A DNA stretch of 64,000 bases from Herbaspirillum sp. alder98 (GCF_020179755.1 NZ_JAIUCY010000001.1:248001-312000); one strand, 5' to 3'. Shown: positions 30,982 to 40,924, numbered from the stretch's first letter. Notes: a model not told the origin generated them from the sequence alone. Program-made: numbers and translations.

Positions 30982-32091
30982 ATGAACACACGCGTCATCC
31001 CCATCGTTGACCTGCGGCAAGCCCCGGCCTTCGGCCTGCAAGGTGACTTGCAGCGCGAACAGCCGACTGGCTTGCTGGGCGATGCCCTGGGACGGCCGCT
31101 GCACGACCTGCGCATTTCGGTCACCGACCGCTGTAATTTCCGCTGCGTGTACTGCATGCCCAAGGATGTGTTCGACCAGCAATACAACTTCCTGCCGCAT
31201 TCGTCCCTGCTCAGCTTCGAAGAAATCACCCGCGTGGCGCGTCAGTTCGTGGCCCACGGTGTGCACAAGATCCGCCTCACCGGTGGCGAACCGCTGCTGC
31301 GCAAGCACATCGAGCGCCTGGTCGGGATGCTGGCGGCCCTGCGCACCCCCGACGGTCGTGAAATCGACCTGACCCTGACCACCAATGGCACGCTGCTGCG
31401 GCAGAAGGCGCAGGCCCTCAAGGACGCCGGACTCAAGCGCGTGACGGTGTCGCTCGACTCGCTCGACGACGCCGGCTTTCGCCTGATGAACGATGTCGAC
31501 TTCCCGGTGGCCCGGGTGCTCGACGGCATCGATGCGGCCATGGCCGCCGGCCTGGGGCCGGTGAAGGTCAACATGGTGGTCAAGAAAGGCGTCAACGACG
31601 ACCAGATCCTGCCGATGGCGCGCCACTTCAAGGGCACCCCGGTCATCCTGCGCTTCATCGAATACATGGATGTCGGCAGCTCCAACGGCTGGCGCATGGA
31701 CGAGGTCCTGCCTTCGCGCGAGGTGGTGCAGCGCATCGCCGCCGAGCTGCCGCTGGTGGAGGTGGATCCGAACTACACGGGCGAAACCGCCGAGCGCTGG
31801 CGCTATGTCGACGGCGGCGGCGAGATCGGCGTCATTTCCAGCGTCACCCAGGCGTTTTGCCAGGACTGCTCGCGCGCCCGGCTATCGACCGAAGGCCAGG
31901 TCTATACCTGCCTGTTCGGCAGCGAAGGCCACGACCTGCGCGCCATCGTGCGCGGCAGCGACGACGATGCCCTGCTCGCCGGCGCCATCGCCCGCCTGTG
32001 GCGTGGTCGGGGCGACCGTTATTCGGAACTGCGCAGCGAACAGCCCGCACGGCCACTGCGCAAGGTCGAAATGTCTTATATCGGTGGTTGA
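30982..32091 (+). CDS. moaA: GTP 3',8-cyclase MoaA
   Basis: A 369-aa radical SAM enzyme for the first step of molybdenum cofactor synthesis. It converts GTP to 3',8-cyclo-dihydro-GTP, which MoaC then processes. The N-terminal cluster ligands are Cys51, Cys55 and Cys58 (CNFRCVYC). The C-terminal cluster uses [10 protein letters not shown] and TCLF, and the enzyme ends in the essential Gly-Gly. It begins a moaA-mobA-moeA operon. No moaC/D/E genes are in the window. Confidence 0.95.
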   Translation: MNTRVIPIVDLRQAPAFGLQGDLQREQPTGLLGDALGRPLHDLRISVTDRCNFRCVYCMPKDVFDQQYNFLPHSSLLSFEEITRVARQFVAHGVHKIRLTGGEPLLRKHIERLVGMLAALRTPDGREIDLTLTTNGTLLRQKAQALKDAGLKRVTVSLDSLDDAGFRLMNDVDFPVARVLDGIDAAMAAGLGPVKVNMVVKKGVNDDQILPMARHFKGTPVILRFIEYMDVGSSNGWRMDEVLPSREVVQRIAAELPLVEVDPNYTGETAERWRYVDGGGEIGVISSVTQAFCQDCSRARLSTEGQVYTCLFGSEGHDLRAIVRGSDDDALLAGAIARLWRGRGDRYSELRSEQPARPLRKVEMSYIGG

Positions 32092-32117
32092 GGACGCCGC
32101 TGTCCTCTTCCGACTTC

Positions 32118-32747
32118 ATGCCTGACTGCACTCCGGTGGTCGCCATCGCTCCCGAAAAAATCACCGGCCTGGTGCTGGCCGGTGGTCGCGGCAGTCGCAT
32201 GGGTGGCCTCGACAAGGGCTTGCAGCCATTGCACGGCAAGCCACTGGTGCAGCACGTGATTGCCCGCCTGGCGCCCCAGGTCGGCCCGCTGGCGCTCAAT
32301 ATCAACCGCTCGCACGCACGCTATGCGGCCTTGGGCTACCCGCTCTGGCCTGATCTCGATGATGGCTTCCAAGGCCCGCTGGCGGGCCTGCAAAGCGGCC
32401 TGCGCCATTGCACCACGCCGTTTCTGGCGACCACCCCTTGCGACGCGCCATTGATCCCCGATGACCTGGTGCAGCGCCTGGCCAGCGCCATGACCGCCGC
32501 AGGCGCCCAGGCTGCCTATGCGGTGACCGGGCGCGGCGAAGAGCGCCAGCGGCATCCGGTCTGCGCTCTGCTGGATGCGTCGGTCAGCGCTTCGCTGGAC
32601 CAATTCCTGGCCGCCGGCGAGCGCAGGATGGCGCTCTGGTTCGACTCGCTCAAACGGGTGGAAGTCGACTTCCCCGACCCGAATGCCTTTCGTAACATCA
32701 ACACCGGGCAGCAACTGCAACAACTCGAACAGGAAACATCACGGTGA
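32118..32747 (+). CDS. mobA: Molybdenum cofactor guanylyltransferase MobA
   Basis: A 209-aa enzyme that adds GMP to the molybdenum cofactor to make the bis-MGD form used by DMSO-reductase-family enzymes. The nucleotide-binding signature is LVLAGGRGSRMGGLDK. The ATG at 32118 gives the shortest sensible N-terminus; the reading frame is open further upstream, inside moaA. It starts 26 bp after moaA, and its stop overlaps the moeA start. Confidence 0.92.
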   Translation: MPDCTPVVAIAPEKITGLVLAGGRGSRMGGLDKGLQPLHGKPLVQHVIARLAPQVGPLALNINRSHARYAALGYPLWPDLDDGFQGPLAGLQSGLRHCTTPFLATTPCDAPLIPDDLVQRLASAMTAAGAQAAYAVTGRGEERQRHPVCALLDASVSASLDQFLAAGERRMALWFDSLKRVEVDFPDPNAFRNINTGQQLQQLEQETSR

Positions 32748-34033
32748 GCTCCCCCCATTCGCTGAACGACATCATCAGCTGCATCAGCGGCTACGACCCC
32801 AATGCCATGACGGTGGCGCAAGCCCAGCGTGTCATCGGCGACTTCATCGTGCCCATCAGCGCCGCCGAGCAGTTACCCATCCGCAGCGCGCTGGGCCGGG
32901 TGCTGGCGCATGACATCGTGTCGCACATCGACGTGCCGGCCCACGACAACTCGGCCATGGACGGCTACGCCTTGCGCGGCGCAGATATCGCCGACGGCCG
33001 CCAGGTGCGCCTGTCAGTGGTGGGCGCGGTGCATGCCGGACAGCGCTTTGCCGGCACCGTCGCACCCGGCCAATGCGTGCGCATCATGACCGGCGCGCCG
33101 ATGCCCGATGAGTGCGACACCGTCATCCCGCAGGAACTGACCATCGATGGCGACGCCCAGGGCGTGACCATCCCGGCCGGACGCGTGCGAGCCGGCGACA
33201 ATCGTCGCCTGCGCGGCGAAGACCTGGCGCAAGATAGCGTGGCGCTGGCGCGCGGCAAGTTGCTGCGGCCGGCCGATATCGGTTTGTTGGCGTCCCTCGG
33301 GAAAGCCGAGGTCACGGTGCAGCGCCGCCTGCGCGTGGCGTTCTTTTCGACCGGCGACGAGTTGCGCTCGGTGGGCGAAACGCTGGAGCCGGGTTGCGTC
33401 TACGACTCCAACCGCTACACCCTGCACGGCATGCTGACCCGCCTCGGCTGCGACGTGCTCGACCTGGGCGTGGTGGGCGACGACCCGGCCGCGCTGGAAG
33501 CGGCCTTCCGCACCGCCTGCGAGCAGGCCGATGCGGTCATCACCTCGGGCGGCGTGTCGGTGGGCGCGGCCGACTATACCAAGCAGATCATGGCCAGCCT
33601 GGGCGAGATGCTGTTCTGGAAGATCGGCATGCGTCCCGGACGCCCGCTGGCCTTCGGCCGCATTGCCTCGCACGGGCGTGACGCCTATCTGTTCGGATTG
33701 CCGGGTAACCCGGTGGCGGTGACGGTCAGCTTCTACTGTTTCGTGCGCGACGCCCTGCTGCGCCTGGCAGGCGCCGAGGCCAGCCCGCTGCCGCGACTAC
33801 GGGTAAGCACCACCACCGCCATCCGCAAGAAGCCGGGCCGCAGCGAGTACCAGCGCGGCATCCTGGCGCCGGACCAGCAAGGGGTGTGGAATGTGCGGCT
33901 GACAGGCACCCAGGGGTCCGGCATCCTGCGCTCGATGTCGGACGCCAACTGCATCATCGAGCTGGAACACGAACGGGGCGACGTCGCCGCCGGCGAGCTG
34001 GTGTCGGTCGTGGTGTTCGACGGGCTGGTGTAA
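32744..34033 (+). CDS. moeA: Molybdopterin molybdenumtransferase MoeA
   Basis: A 429-aa enzyme that inserts molybdate into adenylated molybdopterin. The GTG start overlaps the mobA stop (GTGA), so they are translationally coupled. Typical segments are VPAHDNSAMDGYALR, RIMTGAPMPD, FFSTGDEL, VITSGGVSVG and FGLPGNPVAV. This completes a three-gene moaA-mobA-moeA operon; a REP cluster follows it. Confidence 0.95.
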   Translation: MSSPHSLNDIISCISGYDPNAMTVAQAQRVIGDFIVPISAAEQLPIRSALGRVLAHDIVSHIDVPAHDNSAMDGYALRGADIADGRQVRLSVVGAVHAGQRFAGTVAPGQCVRIMTGAPMPDECDTVIPQELTIDGDAQGVTIPAGRVRAGDNRRLRGEDLAQDSVALARGKLLRPADIGLLASLGKAEVTVQRRLRVAFFSTGDELRSVGETLEPGCVYDSNRYTLHGMLTRLGCDVLDLGVVGDDPAALEAAFRTACEQADAVITSGGVSVGAADYTKQIMASLGEMLFWKIGMRPGRPLAFGRIASHGRDAYLFGLPGNPVAVTVSFYCFVRDALLRLAGAEASPLPRLRVSTTTAIRKKPGRSEYQRGILAPDQQGVWNVRLTGTQGSGILRSMSDANCIIELEHERGDVAAGELVSVVVFDGLV

Positions 34034-34169
34034 AGACGCCGGGTGCCGGCCTTCGCCGGCAAGACAGGTCGATCGCCGTCGTCCTGACGAAAGTCAGGAC
34101 CCAGCGTCTTATAGCAACCGTCGATACGCCACCAACGTCACTGGGTACCGGCCTTCGCCGGCACGACGG
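34034..34169. repeat. REP-like palindrome cluster 2
   Basis: Three palindromic units (34034-34066, 34077-34110, 34137-34169) of the same two types as in the cluster at 23.1 kb. The middle unit is identical over 34 bp to the units at 23169 and 23323. The cluster lies between convergent moeA and rmuC. Confidence 0.83.
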
Positions 34170-34215
34170 ATTAGTGATAACTCAAGCGCCCTCGTCCGCC
34201 GCACTTCAATAAAAA

Positions 34216-35691
34216 TCAGACCTCTTCGTCGGTCCCGCCCAGGTCCAGCTCTGTGGTGCCCAGCAACTGCTGCGCAGTTTCGCTCGGCAAGGCCTCCACC
34301 GACTTCAGCTTGCGCGTCATCTGGCGGGTGCGGACCTCGGCCTGGTCGATATTGCGGGCGGCGCGCTCCAGTGCGGTCTTGGTCGCCGACAGGACGTCGC
34401 CAAACTTGGTGAACTCGGTCTTGACCGCCCCCAGCACCTGCCACACTTCCGAGGAGCGCTTCTCCAGCGCCAGGGTCCGGAATCCCATCTGCAGGCTGTT
34501 GAGCAAGGCCGCCAGCGTCGACGGCCCGGCGATGCTCACCCGCAGCGTGCGTTGCAGATCGTCCGACAGGCCGGGACGCCGCATCACTTCCGCATACAGG
34601 CCTTCGGTGGGCAGGAACAGGATGGCGAAGTCGGTCGTCAACGGCGGCGACAGGTATTTCTCGGCGATGGTCTTGGCTTCGCCACGCACCGCGCGCTCCA
34701 GCTCGCGGCCGGCACTGGCCACGCCGTCGGCGTCGGCGCGGTCGGCCGCCTCGACCAGGCGTTCGTACTGTTCCTTGGGGAACTTGGCATCGATCGGCAT
34801 CCAGACCGGACGGCCATCGTCGCTGGCGCCGGGCAGCTTGATCGCGAACTCGACCCGTTCGCCGCTGGACGGCACGGTCTCGACGTTCTTGGCGTACTGG
34901 TCGGGCGTGAGCATCTGTTCCAGCAGCATCTCGAGTTGTACTTCGCCCCAGGTGCCACGGGTCTTGACGTTGGTCAGCACGCGTTTCAGGTCGCCCACGC
35001 CGGTGGCCAGCTGCTGCATCTCGCCCAGGCCCTGGTGCACCTTGTCCAGCCGGTCCGAGACCAGGCGGAACGATTCGCCCAGGCGCTGCTCCAGCGTGGC
35101 ATGCAGCTTCTCGTCGACGGTCTTGCGCATCTCTTCGAGCTTTTGCGCATTGTCGGTCTGCAGGTCCTTGATGCGGGCTTCAAGCGTGGTGCGGATCTCA
35201 CCCATGCGCTGCGCATTGGATTCGGTCAATGACGACAATTGCTGGTTGAGCGTGTCGCCGAAACGCTTGAGCGACAGGCCCTGCTCTTCACGGCTGACCT
35301 GCGCCTGCAGCGTGATCGACTGGCGCATGCCGTCGAGTTGCTGGGCGTTGGTCTCGTTGAGCTTGACCAGTTGCTGGGCAAAGCCGTCGATCTGGTTATT
35401 CTGCAGCGTCGCCACCGACGACATCTGGGTCGCCAGGGTCTGCTGCAACTGCGCAAAACTGCTGCCCAGCTCCTGGCGCGTGCCCTGGGCGCTGGACTGC
35501 ACCTGGTGGCGCAACTCGCGCTCGAGACGTTCGGCGCTATCTTGCTGGTGCCGTTGCAGGTCGAGCTTGAGTTGCGCCAGTGCGGCCTCGGCGCCGCTAT
35601 CGTCGCGCCGTCCGGAACGCAGCAACAACAGGATTTGCAGCACGATGCCAATGGCGATCAGGCCGGCCAGGATCAATTCGGTCGATGACAT
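34216..35691 (-). CDS. rmuC: DNA recombination protein RmuC
   Basis: A 491-aa protein that limits recombination at inverted repeats in E. coli. A single N-terminal membrane helix (LILAGLIAIGIVLQILLLL) is followed by about 200 residues of coiled coil and a restriction-endonuclease-like domain. GTWGEVQLEMLLEQMLTPDQY, MPIDAKFPKEQYERL and ILFLPTEGLYAEV are family signatures. It sits next to a REP cluster between convergent genes. Confidence 0.92.
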   Translation of the reverse strand: MSSTELILAGLIAIGIVLQILLLLRSGRRDDSGAEAALAQLKLDLQRHQQDSAERLERELRHQVQSSAQGTRQELGSSFAQLQQTLATQMSSVATLQNNQIDGFAQQLVKLNETNAQQLDGMRQSITLQAQVSREEQGLSLKRFGDTLNQQLSSLTESNAQRMGEIRTTLEARIKDLQTDNAQKLEEMRKTVDEKLHATLEQRLGESFRLVSDRLDKVHQGLGEMQQLATGVGDLKRVLTNVKTRGTWGEVQLEMLLEQMLTPDQYAKNVETVPSSGERVEFAIKLPGASDDGRPVWMPIDAKFPKEQYERLVEAADRADADGVASAGRELERAVRGEAKTIAEKYLSPPLTTDFAILFLPTEGLYAEVMRRPGLSDDLQRTLRVSIAGPSTLAALLNSLQMGFRTLALEKRSSEVWQVLGAVKTEFTKFGDVLSATKTALERAARNIDQAEVRTRQMTRKLKSVEALPSETAQQLLGTTELDLGGTDEEV

Positions 35692-35733
35692 AGATTAGAG
35701 TGAAAGAGATCGGGGCTTGCTCAGCCTCGCGGC

Positions 35734-36135
35734 CTATTCGGCCTTGTTACGCATCCAGTCGGCGGTCTGGTACAGCGCCTGCAGCAGGCGCTTCATCAGC
35801 TCGTCCGGCAAACCCACATCCTGCATGGCCCAGGTCATGCAACGCAACCACTGGTCGCGCTCGGAAATACCGATCGCAAACGGCAGGTGCCGCGCCCGCA
35901 GGCGTGGATGGCCGTGACGCTCGATATACAGGTTGGGGCCGCCGGTCCAGCCCGACAGGAACATATAGGTCTGCTCGCGGGAGCCATCCAGCGATGCCGG
36001 GTGCAGCGCCCGGATGCCGGCAAATTCCGGCTCCAGGTCCATCAGGTCGTAGAAGCGATCGACCATCTCGCGCAACTTGTCGGCGCCGCCGATCAACTCG
36101 AACGTGGTCGGGGCATTGGGGTCTTCGATTTGCAT
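35734..36135 (-). CDS. Group II truncated hemoglobin
   Basis: A 133-aa TrHbO-type globin that binds O2/NO and helps with oxidative or nitrosative stress. The FYDLM segment supplies the Tyr at B10, the proximal His is in ARHLPF, and the Trp of the G helix is in RDQWLRCM. The group II start ELIGG is present. It is on the same strand as rmuC, 42 bp upstream of it, so they could share a transcript. Confidence 0.9.
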   Translation of the reverse strand: MQIEDPNAPTTFELIGGADKLREMVDRFYDLMDLEPEFAGIRALHPASLDGSREQTYMFLSGWTGGPNLYIERHGHPRLRARHLPFAIGISERDQWLRCMTWAMQDVGLPDELMKRLLQALYQTADWMRNKAE

Positions 36136-36188
36136 AGGCCGTCATGATAGCGCAGCAGCGAGCGCCCCGTTTGATCCGAATCGCGACC

Positions 36189-38684
36189 TCAGCCTTCGCG
36201 CAGCGTCTGCAACGGCGGACGCCCCAGCACCTGGCGCAGCCCGGCCCAGCCGCCGATGGCCGAACACGCCGCGCCGATCAGCATGCCGGCCAACCACACC
36301 AGCGGACTCAGCGTCCAGTCGAAGTTGAACACGTAGTGCGCCAGCGCCCAGCCGATGGCGGCGGCGCCACTGGCGGCCAGCAAACCGGCCACCGAACCCA
36401 CCAGCAAGACCTCGATGCGTTGCGCCCGGGAAAGCTCGCGCCGGGTCGCGCCCAGGGCGCGCAACAGGCCGGCCTCGCGCACCCGCTCATCCTGCGATCC
36501 GGCCAGCGCCGCGTACAGCACCAGCACCCCGGAACTGAGCGTGAAGAGGAACAGGAACTCGACCGCCGAGATCACCTGCCCCACCACCGCCTGGATCTGG
36601 CGCAGCACGCTGCCGATATCGACCACGGTCAGATTGGGGAAGTCGCGCGTGAGTACGTTGCCCAGGTTTTCTTGCGCCGGCGTCAGGTGAAAGGCGGTGA
36701 TCCAGCTTTGCGGCGTATCGCGCATCGCCTGCGGATTGATGATGACGAAGAAATTGACCCGCAGCGAACCCCATTCGAGCTTGCGCAGGCTGGTCACCGG
36801 CGCCTCCACCAGTTGCCCGGCGATATCGAACTGCAGGCGATCGCCCAGCTTGATGCCCAGCGTCTGCGCCAGGCCGCGCTCGACCGAGGCTTCCGGCTTG
36901 CTGTCGTCGAACCAGCGACCACTGACGATGCCATTGCCGGGCGGGATCTGCTGCATGGTCGACAGATTGAATTCGCGGTCGACCAGGCGCTTGGCCCGGT
37001 CTTCCTGGTAATCGGCGGCGCTAATCTGGCGTCCGTTGACTTGCACCAGCCGGCCGCGAATCATCGGGTACAGCTCGGGCGCGGCGACACCGCCCTGCTG
37101 CAACGCCTGGCTCACGGCCTGGCGCTGGTCGGGCTGGATGTTGACCACGAAGCGATTGGGCGCATCCGCCGGGGTCGACTGGCGCCAGGCGCCCACCAGG
37201 TCACCGCGAATCACCGTCAGCAACAGCAAGGCCATCAAGCCCAGCCCCAGCGCCACCACCTGCATCACGGCGGCGGCCGGGCGGCGCTGCAGGCCATCGA
37301 TGGCAAAGCGCCAGCTCTGGCTGTCGAACAGTCCGCGCATGCCGCGCAAGGCCCGCAGGCACAGCCAGGCCACCAGCGCAAACACGCCAAACCCACCCAG
37401 GAACCCGGCTACCGTCAGCAGACCCAGCTTCAGGTCGCCGGCCTGCCACAGCAACAGACCCGAAAACACCAGCGTACCCAATCCATACGTGACCAGCGAC
37501 GCCGCCTTGGGCGCGCCCTGCTCGCGCCGGATCACGCGATTGTGCGGCACGTTGCGCAGTTGCAGGATAGGCGGCAACGCAAACCCCACCAGCAACAGCA
37601 AACCGGTGACGACACCCTGCACCGCAGGCTGCCAACTGGCCGCTGGCAACGCGGTCGGCATGAAGCTGCCCAGCCATTGCAGCAGCGCGAAGTGGGCCGC
37701 ATAGCCCAGCCCCATGCCGATCAGGCTGGCCACCAGCCCCACCACCACGAACTCGATCAGGTACAGCGCCGTGACCTGGTTCTGGGTCATGCCGAAGCAG
37801 CGCAGCATGGCGCAGGCGTCGAGGTGACGCATCATGAAACGGCGTGCCGCCATCGCCACGGCCAGCGCGGCCAGCATGGCCGACAGCAAGCCCACCAGCG
37901 ACAGGAACTGCTCGGCGCGATCCAGCGTGGCGCGCATTTCGGGCCGGCCGCTCTCCAGCGACTCGATGCGCACGGCGCGCAGGTGCTGGCTTTCGATCTG
38001 CTGTTCCAGCTGCTGCTGGAAAGCCTTGACGCTATCGGGCGCACCCGCCAGCAACAGGCGGTAAGTCACCCGTGAGCCGGGCTGCACCAGGTTGGTCGCG
38101 GCCAGGTCGCCATCGGACAGCATCACGCGCGGCGCAAAATTGACGAAGGCGCTGCCGCGATCCGGCTCGACCGCGATCACTTCGGCAATCCGGAAGTCGC
38201 GGTCGCCCAGTTTGAGCATGTCGCCCAGCTTCACATCGAGGGCGGACAGCACCTGCGGATCGACCCACACCGTGCCGGCACGCGGAATGCCATCGGCATT
38301 ACGTTCACCGCCGGCGCCTTCCAGCTTGACCTTGCCGCGCAAGGGATAGCCCTCGGTGACGGCCTTGATCGACGTCAGCACCGAGCGCGCGGCATCGCCC
38401 TCGCCGGTCTGCGCCATGCTGGGGAAGACCACCGTCTGCGCCTGCGCCAACCCGCGCGCCTGCGCTTGCGAGGCCCATTGCGGCGGCAAGGTCTGGTCGG
38501 CCGCGACCAGCAGGTCGGCGCCCAGCAACTGGTGGGCGTCGCGTGTCATGCCGGCGCGCATCCGATCGACGAAGAAACTGACCGAAGACAAGGCCGCCAC
38601 TGCGACGATCAGGGCCAGCAACAGGAAGCGCAGCTCGCCGGTGCGCCAGTCGCGTTGGGTCATGCGCAGTGCGTGTTGAAACAT
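36189..38684 (-). CDS. Large FtsX-type ABC permease (YbbP family)
   Basis: An 831-aa membrane protein with ten predicted helices arranged as two FtsX units. The N-terminal helix (RFLLLALIVAVAALSSVSFFV) leads to a periplasmic domain; further FtsX segments are FLSLVGLLSAMLAALAVAMAAR and AVEFLFLFTLSSGVLVLYAAL near the C-terminus. E. coli YbbP works with the YbbA ATPase and the thioesterase TesA. Here the upstream gene is an alcohol dehydrogenase and no ATPase gene adjoins it, so the partner must be encoded elsewhere. Confidence 0.88.
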   Translation of the reverse strand: MFQHALRMTQRDWRTGELRFLLLALIVAVAALSSVSFFVDRMRAGMTRDAHQLLGADLLVAADQTLPPQWASQAQARGLAQAQTVVFPSMAQTGEGDAARSVLTSIKAVTEGYPLRGKVKLEGAGGERNADGIPRAGTVWVDPQVLSALDVKLGDMLKLGDRDFRIAEVIAVEPDRGSAFVNFAPRVMLSDGDLAATNLVQPGSRVTYRLLLAGAPDSVKAFQQQLEQQIESQHLRAVRIESLESGRPEMRATLDRAEQFLSLVGLLSAMLAALAVAMAARRFMMRHLDACAMLRCFGMTQNQVTALYLIEFVVVGLVASLIGMGLGYAAHFALLQWLGSFMPTALPAASWQPAVQGVVTGLLLLVGFALPPILQLRNVPHNRVIRREQGAPKAASLVTYGLGTLVFSGLLLWQAGDLKLGLLTVAGFLGGFGVFALVAWLCLRALRGMRGLFDSQSWRFAIDGLQRRPAAAVMQVVALGLGLMALLLLTVIRGDLVGAWRQSTPADAPNRFVVNIQPDQRQAVSQALQQGGVAAPELYPMIRGRLVQVNGRQISAADYQEDRAKRLVDREFNLSTMQQIPPGNGIVSGRWFDDSKPEASVERGLAQTLGIKLGDRLQFDIAGQLVEAPVTSLRKLEWGSLRVNFFVIINPQAMRDTPQSWITAFHLTPAQENLGNVLTRDFPNLTVVDIGSVLRQIQAVVGQVISAVEFLFLFTLSSGVLVLYAALAGSQDERVREAGLLRALGATRRELSRAQRIEVLLVGSVAGLLAASGAAAIGWALAHYVFNFDWTLSPLVWLAGMLIGAACSAIGGWAGLRQVLGRPPLQTLREG

Positions 38685-38771
38685 GCGTGGGTCAGTCTTT
38701 GAATAAAAATAATAGTCCAGGACCCACGGCGCCGATCGGTTCCGATCGCTGCCGTGGGGCGGGCGGCGACA

Positions 38772-39824
38772 TCAGGCGGCCAGCGACGCCATGTCGATCA
38801 CGAAGCGATACTTGACATCGCTCTTGAGCATGCGCTCGTAGGCTTGGTTGATGTCCTGGATCTTGATCATCTCGATATCCGAATGGATATTGTGCTCGGC
38901 GCAGAAGTCGAGCATTTCCTGCGTTTCGGCGATGCCGCCGATGAGCGAACCAGCCAGGTGGCGGCGCTTGAAGATCAGATTGGCCACCGATGGCGACGGA
39001 TGCGGATGCTCCGGCAAGCCCACCAGCGTCATCGTGCCTTCGCGCTTGAGCAGCACCATGAACGCATCCAGGTCATGCTGCGCGGCGACGGTATTGAGGA
39101 TGAAGTCGAAGCTGTTTGCGTGGGCCGCCATCTGGTCGGCGTCGCGCGACACCACCACTTCGTGCGCGCCCAGGCGCAATGCATCTTCGCGCTTGTCGGG
39201 CGAAGTCGTAAACAACACCACATGCGCGCCCATCGCGTGCGCCAGCTTGACCCCCATGTGCCCCAGGCCACCCAGGCCGACGATGCCGACCTTCTGGCCC
39301 GGTCCCACCTTCCAGTGGCGCAGCGGCGACCAGGTGGTGATGCCTGCGCACAGCAACGGCGCGGCGCCAGCCGGATCGAGCTTGTCCGAAATGCGCAGCA
39401 CGAATTTTTCGCTGACCACGATGTTGCTGGCATAGCCGCCATAGGTATAGCCGCCGCTGACCTTGTCCTCGGCGCTGTAGGTGCCGGTGAAGCCGTTTTC
39501 GCAATACTGCTCGAGGCCCTCGTCGCAGCTGGAACAGTGCTGGCACGAATCGACCATACAGCCCACGCCGGCGATCTGGCCTACCTTGAACGCGCTGACA
39601 TGCTCGCCCACCTTGCTGATGCGGCCGACGATCTCGTGCCCGGGCACCACCGGAAAGACGGTGCCGCCCCATTCGTTACGCGCCATATGCAAATCGGAAT
39701 GGCACACCCCGCAGTACAGGATATCGATCTGGACATCATGCGGGCCGACCTCGCGACGTTCGAAGTTAAAGGGGGCCAATGGGGAGTTTGCATCCTGGGC
39801 TGCGTAGGCATGTGCTTGCGACAT
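38772..39824 (-). CDS. Zinc-dependent NAD(P) alcohol dehydrogenase (YahK/cinnamyl type)
   Basis: A 350-aa medium-chain dehydrogenase that reduces aldehydes with NADPH. The ATG at 39824 follows a GAAAGGATCTG site. Catalytic zinc ligands include Cys in CGVCHSDLH and GHEIVG. The structural zinc cysteines are in CQHCSSCDEGLEQYC. The Rossmann motif is GIVGLGGLGHMGVKLA. It is close to E. coli YahK. It may help detoxify aldehydes, but no shared regulation with the exaC operon is visible. Confidence 0.92.
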   Translation of the reverse strand: MSQAHAYAAQDANSPLAPFNFERREVGPHDVQIDILYCGVCHSDLHMARNEWGGTVFPVVPGHEIVGRISKVGEHVSAFKVGQIAGVGCMVDSCQHCSSCDEGLEQYCENGFTGTYSAEDKVSGGYTYGGYASNIVVSEKFVLRISDKLDPAGAAPLLCAGITTWSPLRHWKVGPGQKVGIVGLGGLGHMGVKLAHAMGAHVVLFTTSPDKREDALRLGAHEVVVSRDADQMAAHANSFDFILNTVAAQHDLDAFMVLLKREGTMTLVGLPEHPHPSPSVANLIFKRRHLAGSLIGGIAETQEMLDFCAEHNIHSDIEMIKIQDINQAYERMLKSDVKYRFVIDMASLAA

Positions 39825-39929
39825 GGCAGATCCTTTCAAAGAGAGAGACGGCGGAACGCGCAGCGCGACAGCGCTGCGCAACTAACTATCTTAATACGGC
39901 GAGCTCAACTGCGTTGCCGGCCAGCTTGC

Positions 39930-40283
39930 TTATCGCAGCCAGGTGGCCGCCAGGCCCAATGCCAGCAGCACGCAGAAAGCCAGCAATGCGCGGGTGCGCC
40001 TGCGTTGCGCATCGAGCGTGGCGACCAGTTGGGCGTTTTGCTCGGCCAGGGTATTGATCAGCTGGCTGGCTTCCAGTTGTTCGGTTTCGAGCCGGGCGAT
40101 ACGCGTGCTCAGTTGCGCCAGGTCATCGCTGGCATTGACCGGCGCCGGTTGGGCGGCGACCGCTTCCTTGGCGCCGCGGGTGCGCGACCACAAGTCGCGT
40201 GCGCCACGTACGATGCCAGGCGTGGCCTGGACCACATCGCCCCACGGTATCAGTTTGATGGCAGACATCCAGCTCAATCCCAT
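39930..40283 (-). CDS. Hypothetical protein with C-terminal membrane anchor
   Basis: A 117-aa protein I do not recognise. A good AAAGGAGCAGGG site precedes the ATG at 40283. The middle (residues ~55-90) is predicted coiled coil (LSTRIARLETEQLEASQLI). The C-terminus is one membrane helix (LLAFCVLLALGLAATW), making it a tail-anchored coiled-coil protein. It stands alone between the alcohol dehydrogenase and psiF. Confidence 0.65.
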   Translation of the reverse strand: MGLSWMSAIKLIPWGDVVQATPGIVRGARDLWSRTRGAKEAVAAQPAPVNASDDLAQLSTRIARLETEQLEASQLINTLAEQNAQLVATLDAQRRRTRALLAFCVLLALGLAATWLR

Positions 40284-40530
40284 AACCCTGCTCCTTTAGA
40301 ACTTGATGCATCCCCGCAAAAACGCAGGTCGCGTTTCTCTAAGACAGCGAAAACACGATTCTATCCTGCCGGCGGGGCCGATCCTGATTCAACCGCCCGC
40401 CATGCATTAGTTTCCGGTTTGCAATAACAATTTAGACGAGACCGGCGTCACATTTTCATGCTGTAATGCTGGCCGATAGACGCCCTTGCGGGCCGGCTAT
40501 CTCTTCGAATCCACCGACCCGGAGTGCATA

Positions 40531-40830
40531 ATGAAAAAGCTGATGATCGCCATTTCTTCCCTCGCGCTGGCAGCGCCCCTGTTGATGAGCACGCCCGCCA
40601 TGGCGCAGACTGCGCAGCAGAGCAAGATGACCACCTGTAACAAGGACGCAGGCGAAAAGAAAGGCGACGAACGCAAGGCCTTCATGAAGGATTGCCTGTC
40701 CAGCAAGCCCGCTGCCGCACCGAAGAACGCCCAGCAGAACAAGATGACCACCTGCAACAAGGAAGCCGGCGACAAAAAAGGCGATGAGCGCAAAGCCTTC
40801 ATGTCGACCTGCCTCAAGAAAGACAAGTAA
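40531..40830 (+). CDS. PsiF-repeat secreted protein
   Basis: A 99-aa exported protein with a signal peptide ending in AMAQ. The mature part is two tandem PsiF repeats: KMTTCNKDAGEKKGDERKAF and KMTTCNKEAGDKKGDERKAF. Each has a Cys pair. PsiF is named for phosphate starvation induction in E. coli, but its function is unknown. I saw no clear Pho box upstream. A bidirectional terminator follows. Confidence 0.83.
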   Translation: MKKLMIAISSLALAAPLLMSTPAMAQTAQQSKMTTCNKDAGEKKGDERKAFMKDCLSSKPAAAPKNAQQNKMTTCNKEAGDKKGDERKAFMSTCLKKDK

Positions 40831-40867
40831 GCCAAGCCAGCACGGGCAAGCGGCAAGCCCCTAGATC

Positions 40868-40903
40868 AAAAGCCCCGGTCGCCTGAACGCACCGGGGCTT
40901 TTT
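40868..40903. terminator. Bidirectional terminator between psiF and lysE-type gene
   Basis: AAAAGCCCCGGT and ACCGGGGCTTTTT form a 12-bp stem around an 11-nt loop. It can serve both converging genes. Confidence 0.88.
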
Positions 40904-40924
40904 GCCGTGCCGGTCAGGCCAGTC

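Noticed and set aside
40284-40530. Pho box upstream of the psiF-type gene
   Set aside because: Only a single weak CTGTAAT-like half-site is visible, not the paired 7-bp repeats required.
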